NCBI RefSeq assembly: GCF_000279145.1
Contig: NC_018178.1
Location: 1,550,001 to 1,614,000, forward strand
Direction: 5' to 3'
Length of the DNA: 64,000 nucleotides
Source of the DNA: Melioribacter roseus P3M-2
Lineage (GTDB): Bacteria; Bacteroidota; Ignavibacteria; Ignavibacteriales; Melioribacteraceae
The position numbers and the translations under genes are program-made. Positions 19,629-26,583 of the stretch are shown here, piece by piece; position 1 is the first letter of the stretch, and each line of letters opens with the position of its first letter. Below the pieces are notes generated by a model. The model was not told where the DNA came from, did no database searches, and was given only the letters and a program-made list of their open reading frames with translations.

Positions 19629-20650
19629 TTAATTTGTTGCAAATCCGCTCAGATAATAGCCTTTGCTTCTGAGATAAGACAAATGTTTTCCAATAAAATC
19701 TTTGACGGCTTCAATCCCGATTGCTTTTACGATACCGCTTCGGATAACCTGCTCTTTTTCTACATAAACTTCGCCTTTATAGGGAATTTGAGGATTAAAG
19801 TCGATGTCGTGTTCTTTGGTGAAAGGATGAAGATTCAATTGAAAATCGGCTGGCACTGAACGGACGAGTCCTACAAGTTCGAAATTCGGCACTCCGTCCC
19901 GGATAGCCAGAACAATTCCGCCGCTTGATCCTTTGTTGAATACTGCGTCGATTAAAAAAATATTTTTTCCCTTTTGGGATTGCTCACCAATGCTTTGGTA
20001 ATCATTTTGTAATTCATCGGATAACCGAATACATAGACAAAAGTGCCCCATTCGAGTTCGGACGATGAGCCCCACGGATATTTAAAGGGATTGAGCGCAA
20101 AAGCCGCCTTCGGATCGATTTTTTTGCCGAGGAAAGCTATGTCGATGTTTTTATCCATTAAAATTATATCGAGTTCTCCCCCGTCGGGAAGGTCTGGAAT
20201 ATAATTGCTTTGTCGCGATTTAATGGAAATGCTTTCGATATACTCCGAAACGCTGCCGTCCGGATTGATAAAATAAGAATAGACGGTATCGGGAAAAGCC
20301 ACGATATGCGCTACCGTAAGATAGAGAATATTACCGTCGCCCGCATATATTAAAGTGGCTGTGCCGGATGCGGTTCGGTTGAAATAAACTTTTTCTGTCG
20401 CCGCAGATTCGATGTCGATTCGTGAGATGTCCTTTCGGGTCAATCGAGAATTATAGTCGAAAACATAGCCGGTATAAAACGCTATACTGTTTATGAGATT
20501 GATGGAATTGCTTATCTCTTCCAATTGTTCCGAAGAGCTTTTATACGGAAACTCGCTATCGTACTTGCCGTCGGAAAGGGTGGGATAAACCGAATCGTAG
20601 ACGGCGGTGCATGCTGATAATACAAGTAATAAGGCGGATAATAATCGCAC
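19629..20650 (-). pseudogene. Trypsin-like serine protease lipoprotein, frameshifted
   Basis: The N-terminal part (20650 to about 19990) begins MRLLSALLLVLSAC with a lipobox Cys and contains LTVAHIVAF (catalytic His) and DIAFLGKK (probable Asp). The C-terminal part, in another frame, contains NKGSSGGIVLAI (nucleophile Ser) and ends SGFATN. They join at minus-strand gggaaaaaat (about 19960-19970): with A6 the frame reads PKREKIFF-stop, and one extra A restores PKREKNIFLIDAVF. So a one-base deletion in a homopolymer, or a sequencing error, separates His/Asp from Ser. The product would be an envelope-anchored S1-like protease or inactive homologue of about 340 residues. Confidence 0.8.
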
Positions 20651-20718
20651 AAATCCCCCGCGCGGAAATTTTGATAATAAATGTAACAGAATTTACGCAC
20701 TGAGGAAAGAATATTTTT

Positions 20719-21168
20719 TCAGCCTCTCATTTTATCGAGCAAGTCATTGAGGAGTTTTGCCTCGTTCTCGGAAAGATTGGATAGAGCTCGATCGAATTCA
20801 TCGTTGTATTTATCTATTTCTTTTAAAAGCTCGAGCCCTTTCTCAGTTATAATCACATCGGCGCGTCGCCGGTCGTTAGGGCATCGATTTCTTTCTACCA
20901 ATCCTTTGACGCGCAAGCGTTCGACCAATCGGGAAACGTCGGATGTTTTATCTAGCATGCGCTCTTTAAGCAGATTTACAGACGCGCTACCGGGATGCTG
21001 CCCTCTGAGAATACGCAGAATATTGAACTGGTTCGGCGTTATGCCGAACCGTTCGAAAATAGATTTGTGAATATTTAACAGCCAATTGTTTGTGTAATGA
21101 AGATTGACTGTCAGTTTATGAAATTCATTCCTGAATTTTTTTTGTTTAATCTCTTCTTCTAATCTCAT
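20719..21168 (-). CDS. MarR-family transcriptional regulator
   Basis: 149-residue winged-helix repressor type: FGITPNQFNILRILRGQHP, recognition helix around SVNLLKERMLDKTSDVSRLVERL, wing KGLVERNRCPNDRRRADVIIT, and a C-terminal dimerisation helix. Its ATG overlaps the yceI stop by four bases, so it is co-expressed with the YceI protein and may autoregulate the pair. The ligand is unknown. Confidence 0.92.
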   Translation of the reverse strand: MRLEEEIKQKKFRNEFHKLTVNLHYTNNWLLNIHKSIFERFGITPNQFNILRILRGQHPGSASVNLLKERMLDKTSDVSRLVERLRVKGLVERNRCPNDRRRADVIITEKGLELLKEIDKYNDEFDRALSNLSENEAKLLNDLLDKMRG

Positions 21169-21752
21169 TTTGCTTTTATCAATTGTACGTCAATAACAAT
21201 GTCGACATCCTCGCTCACAACAGCGCCGCCGAGTTCGAGCAATGCATTCCATTTCAGACCGAAATCGAAACGGTTAATTGTTCCCGTTACCTTGAAACCT
21301 GCGCGCGTATTTCCCCACGGATCTTTTACCATACCGTTGTATGTGACATCGAGAGTCACTTCTTTTGTATTGTCTCGGATTGTAAGGTCGCCGACCAGTT
21401 TATATTTATTGTCCGCAACTTTTTTCAAGGACTTACCGACGAAAGTAATTTTGGGAAATTTGGCGGCATTGAAAAAGTCGTCGGATTTCAAGTGTTCGTC
21501 GCGTTTCTCGTTGTCGGTATCGATACTGTTGACGTCGATAGTAAAGTTAATTTTGGCGTTTTCGAAATTATCGCCGTTTGTTTCTACGGCGCCTTCATAT
21601 TCGTTAAAATATCCGGTAACCTCAGAAATGACCATGTGCTTTACTTTAAAAGCAATTTTGGAGTGGGATTTATCGAAATTCCATTTGGTCTGAGCGTTAA
21701 TAAGCCCGACTGCCAAAAAAAGTATTAATGATGATAAAAATAACTTACGCAT
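21165..21752 (-). CDS. yceI: YceI-family periplasmic lipid-binding-like protein
   Basis: 195 residues: signal peptide MRKLFLSSLILFLAVGLINA then a YceI lipocalin-like barrel (KWNFDKSHSKIAFKVKHMV, DVNSIDTDNEKRDEHLKSDD, FDFGLKWNALLELGG). Known members bind polyisoprenoids or amphiphiles in the periplasm and are often stress- or acid-induced. First gene of a two-gene operon with the MarR regulator. The 200 bp upstream, before the first tRNA-like repeat, shows nothing I can name. Confidence 0.93.
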   Translation of the reverse strand: MRKLFLSSLILFLAVGLINAQTKWNFDKSHSKIAFKVKHMVISEVTGYFNEYEGAVETNGDNFENAKINFTIDVNSIDTDNEKRDEHLKSDDFFNAAKFPKITFVGKSLKKVADNKYKLVGDLTIRDNTKEVTLDVTYNGMVKDPWGNTRAGFKVTGTINRFDFGLKWNALLELGGAVVSEDVDIVIDVQLIKAK

Positions 21753-21957
21753 GGCAACTCTCCTTTTTTTATGAAAAAATTAATTAGTATAAGCGTTATA
21801 ACATATATTGCAATTAAAAAGTTCATTATAAAATCACAGAAAATTTTACTTGCTTCGGATTAGATAGAATCATTATTTTTGTAGGCGTTTTTTGAAAGGG
21901 TTATGTTCTTTTTTAGATAATTGATTTGGAAGTTAGGATATCCCGATAGATCGGTAT

Positions 21958-22008
21958 GCCTGTCACGCAGGAGGTCGTCCCGCCAAAGGCGGGAAGTCTC
22001 GTCGGCGT
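21958..22008 (+). repeat. tRNA-Asp-derived hairpin repeat, copy A
   Basis: gcctgtcacgcaggaggtcg matches the anticodon arm and variable loop of the tRNA-Asp that starts 35 bases downstream. The T-arm loop is then replaced by a palindrome (cccgcc-aaa-ggcggg), after which the tRNA sequence resumes as gtctcgtcgg. Copies B (22426) and C (48046) share the same replacement. Confidence 0.8.
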
Positions 22009-22042
22009 CAAAGAGTGATGAAATAAAGTTCTTTTAATAAAT

Positions 22043-22117
22043 GGGGTCGTAGTTCAGTTTGGTTAGAACGCCTGCCTGTCACGCAGGAGGTCGCGAGTTC
22101 GAGTCTCGTCGGCCCCG
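22043..22117 (+). tRNA. tRNA-Asp (anticodon GTC)
   Basis: Complete cloverleaf: acceptor ggggtcg/cggcccc, D-arm with tagttcagtttggttagaa, anticodon stem cctgc/gcagg with loop ctGTCac, T-arm gcgag-ttcgagt-ctcgt, discriminator G at 22117. No full CCA is encoded (GCA follows). Immediately followed by a terminator. Its 3' half is duplicated downstream, and derivative copies lie upstream and 26 kb away. Confidence 0.97.
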
Positions 22118-22121
22118 CAAG

Positions 22122-22155
22122 AAAAACTCGCCAACAAAGCGGGTTTTTTTGTTTT
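22122..22155 (+). terminator. Terminator of tRNA-Asp
   Basis: aaaactcgc (22123-22131) pairs with gcgggtttt (22139-22147) with one G-T wobble, followed by T7-G-T4. The same hairpin recurs at 22471-22498 as part of the duplicated unit, there with gcgag, which restores full pairing. Confidence 0.85.
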
Positions 22156-22170
22156 AAATGGTTAGCCGCA

Positions 22171-22416
22171 ATGCAATGGTATACCTACATAATTTATTCA
22201 TCTTCGACGGATAGATATTATGTTGCCCACACGCATAATTTATCATTGAGACTTGAAAGACATAATTCGGGCAACAGTCGTTCGACAAAACACGGCATAC
22301 CCTGGGAAATTGTCTACTTTGAAGTTTATCCTATGAAATCCGAAGCGATGAAAAGAGAATACGAAATCAAAAGAAGGAAGAGCAGAAAATACATTGAGGA
22401 GCTAATAGGAAATTAG
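22171..22416 (+). CDS. Small GIY-YIG nuclease-family protein (URI type)
   Basis: 81 residues, a single GIY-YIG domain: WYTYIIYSSSTDRYYVAHT, then LSLRLERHNSG with the conserved Arg, STKHGIPWEIVYFE, and the usual end KSRKYIEELIGN. In the second motif the conserved Gly is Ala (Y-V-A rather than Y-V-G), so activity is uncertain. Small proteins of this family are abundant in Bacteroidota genomes near tRNA and rRNA genes; their role is not established. It begins 14 bp after the tRNA-Asp terminator and is part of a unit duplicated in tandem. Confidence 0.88.
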   Translation: MQWYTYIIYSSSTDRYYVAHTHNLSLRLERHNSGNSRSTKHGIPWEIVYFEVYPMKSEAMKREYEIKRRKSRKYIEELIGN

Positions 22417-22425
22417 AACACACGA

Positions 22426-22498
22426 AGGAGGTCGTCCCGCCGGGGCGGGAAGTCTCGTCGGCCCCGCAAGAAAAACTCGCCAACAGAGCGAGTTTTTT
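22426..22498 (+). repeat. tRNA-Asp 3'-end hairpin repeat, copy B, with duplicated terminator
   Basis: aggaggtcg, then palindrome tcccgccggggcgggaa, then gtctcgtcggccccgcaag and a copy of the tRNA terminator (aaaactcgc/gcgagtttt). The following 20 bases before the second GIY-YIG gene match those after the real tRNA almost exactly. Together with the nuclease gene this is a roughly 340-bp tandem duplication of the tRNA 3' half plus nuclease. Confidence 0.85.
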
Positions 22499-22518
22499 GT
22501 TTTAAAAGGTTAGCCGCA

Positions 22519-22719
22519 ATGCAATGGTATACCTACATAATTTATTCGCATTCCGCAGACAGATATTATGCTGGTCACACTCAGAATTTGTCATTAAGAC
22601 TCGAAAGACATAATTCGGGCAATAGCCGTTCGACAAAACACGGTATACCCTGGGAAATTGTCTACTTTGAAGTTTACCCCACCAAATCCGAAGCAATGAA
22701 AAGAAGATATGGTGTCTAG
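22519..22719 (+). pseudogene. GIY-YIG nuclease-family gene, second copy, 3'-truncated
   Basis: 66 residues, nearly identical to the upstream copy through KSEAMKR, then diverging to RYGV and stop; the last 15 or so residues (the KSRKYIEELI helix) are lost. Here the YIG motif is Y-A-G-H-T rather than Y-V-A-H-T, so the two copies have different substitutions and neither has the standard Y-V-G. The sequence after the stop (tagaacatac) resembles that after copy 1 (tagaacacac), marking the end of the duplicated unit. Confidence 0.75.
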
Positions 22720-22785
22720 AACATACTATTTACTCTCTCTATTGATTAAGAATTTCCTCAAAGTCTCTTTAAAATATTTTTTCGC

Positions 22786-22814
22786 TTGACAAATTTTGAT
22801 TTTTCCGTTAATAT
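22786..22814 (+). promoter_or_regulatory. Sigma70-type promoter of the GntR regulator
   Basis: TTGACA (22786-22791), 17-nt spacer, TAATAT (22809-22814). The predicted start, around 22821, lies inside the operator-like palindrome that follows. Confidence 0.7.
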
Positions 22815-22817
22815 TAC

Positions 22818-22831
22818 GTATGACATAATAC
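22818..22831. promoter_or_regulatory. Putative GntR operator, site 1
   Basis: GTAT-GACATA-ATAC, inverted arms GTAT/ATAC, overlapping the transcription start of the regulator gene. The sequence recurs with one change at 23585 before the receptor gene. Position suggests autorepression. Confidence 0.6.
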
Positions 22832-22844
22832 AAAAAAGGATAGT

Positions 22845-23564
22845 ATGTTTAATCCTGTTGGGAATAAAGAACTTTTAAGTATGAAAGTTGCCGAGGAAAT
22901 TGAAGAAGCAATCAATTCGAAAATATTGAATCCCGGCGACCGTCTTCCAACCGAACTGGAACTTTGCGAACAATTTGCAGTTAGCAGGACTGCTGTAAGA
23001 GAAGCCTTAAGAACATTGAGTGCCAAAGGATTGATTAGTGTTGAAAAAGGAAGAGGGATATTTGTAAGAAAAATATCTTCGGATAGTGTTTCTAATCCAT
23101 TAAAAAATTATCTGTTGTACCACAGCGGGTCTTCATATATATTGGATATTGTAGAAGCAAGACTGATAATTGAACCAGAAATAGCTCGATATGCCGCTTT
23201 AAATAGGACTAGTGAAGATATCGAGCGGATCAACGAAGCTCTGAACAAACTAAAATCCTTTAGCGGTTCTGCAGCAGAATTAGCAGGTGTTGATATGGAA
23301 TTCCATGTATCTATCGCAAAGGCTACTAAAAACAAAGTCCTTCCACTTATGTTAAAACCAATATTTAACCTCATGCCGGAAATTAAAAGCAGAATAATTC
23401 ATGATATTCCCGATGCAATAAATTCAGCCGTTGTTTGGCATCAATATATTTTGGACGCAATTATTGAAGGAAATTCTGATAAAGCGCATGATTTGATGAA
23501 AGAACATTTGACTATAGCTAAAAAACACGCAAAAGAAATGATACGCATAGAAAAAATAAAGTAA
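22845..23564 (+). CDS. FadR-type GntR regulator of the alginate locus
   Basis: 239 residues: N-terminal winged helix (RLPTELELCEQFAVSRTAVR, EALRTLSAKGLISVEKGRG) and an all-helical FCD ligand-binding domain (EARLIIEPEIARYAAL, DMEFHVSIAKATKN with the metal-binding Asp/His, HQYILDAIIEGNSDKAHDLM). FCD-type GntR repressors commonly sense uronate-pathway intermediates such as KDG or related acids. It heads the alginate cluster in the same direction. Two copies of a palindrome, one in its own promoter and one before the next gene, are the likely binding sites. SD aagga upstream of ATG. Confidence 0.92.
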   Translation: MFNPVGNKELLSMKVAEEIEEAINSKILNPGDRLPTELELCEQFAVSRTAVREALRTLSAKGLISVEKGRGIFVRKISSDSVSNPLKNYLLYHSGSSYILDIVEARLIIEPEIARYAALNRTSEDIERINEALNKLKSFSGSAAELAGVDMEFHVSIAKATKNKVLPLMLKPIFNLMPEIKSRIIHDIPDAINSAVVWHQYILDAIIEGNSDKAHDLMKEHLTIAKKHAKEMIRIEKIK

Positions 23565-23584
23565 AAAATTTTTTTCAACTTAAT

Positions 23585-23598
23585 GTATGACATATTAC
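23585..23598. promoter_or_regulatory. Putative GntR operator, site 2
   Basis: GTATGACATATTAC differs from site 1 at one base. It lies 64 bp upstream of the TonB-receptor ATG. I did not see a third copy in the gap before the second PL6 gene (44686-44859). Confidence 0.6.
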
Positions 23599-23661
23599 AA
23601 CATAGGTAATATTTTCTCTTTATTTAACCGCGACAAATAATCATTTGGAGGTAATTAAATA

Positions 23662-26559
23662 ATGAAAAAATTTTTGCTACTGCTAATTTCAATTACTTTA
23701 CTTCTGTTCATAACCAGTGAAGTTACTTTTGCCGGGGAAACTGGTAAAATATCAGGGAGAGTAATTGATAAGGAAACGGGGGAACCTTTAATAGGCGCTA
23801 ATATAATTATTGTCTCAAAAATTGTTGAAGGTAAAGAGGTGCCTCTAGCATATACTTATGGAGCGGCAACGGATATTGATGGTGAATATTACATTATAAA
23901 TATCCCCCCTGGGTACTATAATGTCAAGGCATCCTACGTGGGATATAATGAACAACTTCAGACAAATGTCGAAGTAAACGTTGACAAAACTACGAGGGTG
24001 GATTTCCAGTTATCTCTCAGTACTGTCGCTTATGAAGAAGTATATATAGTCGGATATAAAAAAGATCAGGTGGAGTCGGATCTTACTGCAACAAAGCAAA
24101 CATATACTATTGAAAAAATTGAAACGCTGCCGGGCGTTACGGATGTTGGCGATATCGTTTCGCTGCAAGCGGATGTATCAGACGGCCATTTTAGAGGGGG
24201 AAGGTCGGGAGAGTCTCTCTACCTGGTCGGTGGTTCTTCAATTGTAAATCCTCTGAATAATTCACGTTCTTTTGAACCTATAGCTTTCGCATTCCAGCAA
24301 GTTGAAGTTTATACAAGCGGATTTAGCGCTGAATATGGAAACGTACAATCAGGCGTGGTTAACCTGGTTACAAAGGAAGGACCTACTGATAGATGGGAAA
24401 CTAAATTTGAGGTTGCGACAACTAACTCATATTATAAGACTTGGGGGGGGAGTGTTTATAGTAGGGAGAATAATCCATTCTTCGAGAAGATGTATAATCC
24501 GGAAGAGTGGCTGGACGGAAAAGATCCGTCGTCGGGTAAAATTTTATGGACTCACTTTGGAATTAATTTTCCGGAAAATTATTTGCCTCCCGTTCCAGTT
24601 ACTTGGCCTCCCAGCCCCCCTCTGAGTCGTATGGATTCACTCAGAACCGCAAGCTTGGTAAGAGCTTTATGGTTGCAGGCTTTCAAATTGGTCGGACTTG
24701 AATACGATAAACCCGATTACAGAGTTGATTTTACGCTTGGCGGTCCAGTGGCTAATAATACTTCCCTCTTCGTTGCAGGCAGATACGAAGTCATTAATCC
24801 TATCCTTCCTACTTCTCAGCCAGACTTGAATATACAAATGCTTTCATCCTTGATGTACAGACCATCATCATCGGATAAATTCAAACTGATATTGAACTAT
24901 AGCAATCAACGGGCAAATGAATTCCACAGAGATTATTTCGGTTATTTTGACCCAATTTTTAATTTGACAATTAATACTCAGAATACGTTACAAATGGGCG
25001 CTGAATGGAACCATGTATTCAGCAACTCAACATTTATGGATGTTAAAATAGGTTGGTTGATGACAGATGATTTAGATGACCTTCATGTTTTGAAAGATAA
25101 TGAGTATTCAACTATATACAACGACAACAGTAATTGGAGATTTTATACAGACCCCTCAGGTCATACTGTCGGCAGCCTATACACGTCGTCGGGAAAGAGT
25201 AAAACTAATACATTGAGCATTAACGCCAGCGTTACAAGCCAGGTCAACAAGAATAATTTGTTAAAAACCGGCGTCCAGTTCTTTTATTACGATATGGATG
25301 TCGACCGGCGGTCGAGCGCTACCAACTCGTCCAGTGTACGCTTCGACAAGTATCATGCTTACCCTTATGAAGGCGCGCTCTATATACAGGATAAACTTGA
25401 ATTTGAAGGTATGATAGCTAACGTCGGGTTAAGATATGATTTCTACAATTTTAACACATTCTCATATCTCGATAAATTTTCACCATATCGAAATCCAAAT
25501 ATTGACCCGACCGATCCGACTTCAAAGTACTATAGCGAAGAATTAGCCGCGAAGGAAAACACGAAATTGGTATCCGTGCTTCAACCGCGCATCGGTATTT
25601 CTTTCCCAATTGACGTAAGCACCGTGTTGCATCTCAATTATGGTCTGTTTACCCAGCGACCGGCTTATCAGTATGTCTTTCTGAAAACTCTAAAAATTTC
25701 TCCCGAACCCAATTTTACTCGCTTGGGTAATCCTGATTTAAAACCAGAAAAAACCATATCCTATGATATAGGAATTGTTCGGATGCTCCCGTTTGGTTTT
25801 TCTATTGACCTGAGCGCCTACCTTAAAGACGTTAGCAACCTTGTTCAGGATGCCGTGTACGTCGATCGAAGCGGAAATTTATATCAGACTTTTAATAACA
25901 GAGAATATGCCGATATTAAAGGCTTTCATATTAACATTGAGAAAAACGAAGGCGCTGTTACAGGATTTATACGATACAATTGGCAGTCTGTAAGGGGAAA
26001 AAATTCAAGCGCTATCGGTCCCGTTTACAGTGCGGTTTATTATGAAACTAACCCTGAGAATAACACTTTGCCTGCGCCCGAAGACATCTACCTCGATTTT
26101 GACCGTACGCACAGAGTGCTCGCAAGCTTGAAATACAGCATTGAAAAGGGCGTCTCTATCTTTGGAGTAAATCCGTTTAACAATGTATCTCTCAGTATGA
26201 TATACAGATTCCAGACCGGAAGACCTTTTACATATGACGAAACTGGCCAAGGGTTGAGAAATAACAGAAGAACGCCGGACGAGCACGATCTGAGACTCAG
26301 AATTGATAAGAAATTTACAGTGGGTAAAGTCGACCTGGGAATTTATTTAGAAGCCTTTAATGTGCTCAATAGTAAAGTATATGATTACAATAATGTTTTC
26401 TCGGAAAGTCCGGATAACAGATATAAATCGATTTATGTTAAAGACAGGGAAAATTTAGAGACAGATATGTTATATGCGCCGTATGTAACGAAAATAGAAA
26501 GTTTTCTTTACGGTAATACACCAAGACATTTTCGTCTGGGCGTTAATATCAGATTTTAA
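23662..26559 (+). CDS. TonB-dependent receptor with N-terminal carboxypeptidase-regulatory-like domain
   Basis: 965 residues. Signal peptide (MKKFLLLLISITLLLFITS), a beta-sandwich CarboxypepD_reg-like domain (GKISGRVIDKETGEPLIGAN to about residue 118), a plug (DVGDIVSLQADVSDGHFRGG, YTSGFSAEYGNVQSGVVNLV) and a beta-barrel ending in RHFRLGVNIRF with terminal Phe. This is the SusC/Oar-like outer-membrane importer layout, but no SusD lipoprotein follows. Instead three other outer-membrane or secreted proteins do. Likely substrate: alginate oligosaccharides, inferred from context. Strong SD ttggaggt. Start of the structural operon. Confidence 0.92.
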   Translation: MKKFLLLLISITLLLFITSEVTFAGETGKISGRVIDKETGEPLIGANIIIVSKIVEGKEVPLAYTYGAATDIDGEYYIINIPPGYYNVKASYVGYNEQLQTNVEVNVDKTTRVDFQLSLSTVAYEEVYIVGYKKDQVESDLTATKQTYTIEKIETLPGVTDVGDIVSLQADVSDGHFRGGRSGESLYLVGGSSIVNPLNNSRSFEPIAFAFQQVEVYTSGFSAEYGNVQSGVVNLVTKEGPTDRWETKFEVATTNSYYKTWGGSVYSRENNPFFEKMYNPEEWLDGKDPSSGKILWTHFGINFPENYLPPVPVTWPPSPPLSRMDSLRTASLVRALWLQAFKLVGLEYDKPDYRVDFTLGGPVANNTSLFVAGRYEVINPILPTSQPDLNIQMLSSLMYRPSSSDKFKLILNYSNQRANEFHRDYFGYFDPIFNLTINTQNTLQMGAEWNHVFSNSTFMDVKIGWLMTDDLDDLHVLKDNEYSTIYNDNSNWRFYTDPSGHTVGSLYTSSGKSKTNTLSINASVTSQVNKNNLLKTGVQFFYYDMDVDRRSSATNSSSVRFDKYHAYPYEGALYIQDKLEFEGMIANVGLRYDFYNFNTFSYLDKFSPYRNPNIDPTDPTSKYYSEELAAKENTKLVSVLQPRIGISFPIDVSTVLHLNYGLFTQRPAYQYVFLKTLKISPEPNFTRLGNPDLKPEKTISYDIGIVRMLPFGFSIDLSAYLKDVSNLVQDAVYVDRSGNLYQTFNNREYADIKGFHINIEKNEGAVTGFIRYNWQSVRGKNSSAIGPVYSAVYYETNPENNTLPAPEDIYLDFDRTHRVLASLKYSIEKGVSIFGVNPFNNVSLSMIYRFQTGRPFTYDETGQGLRNNRRTPDEHDLRLRIDKKFTVGKVDLGIYLEAFNVLNSKVYDYNNVFSESPDNRYKSIYVKDRENLETDMLYAPYVTKIESFLYGNTPRHFRLGVNIRF

Positions 26560-26583
26560 TAAATAAAGGAGTTAATAGTTCCA

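Noticed and set aside
22171-22719. Group I intron homing endonuclease interpretation of the GIY-YIG genes
   Set aside because: tRNA-Asp is uninterrupted and no intron core is recognisable around the genes.
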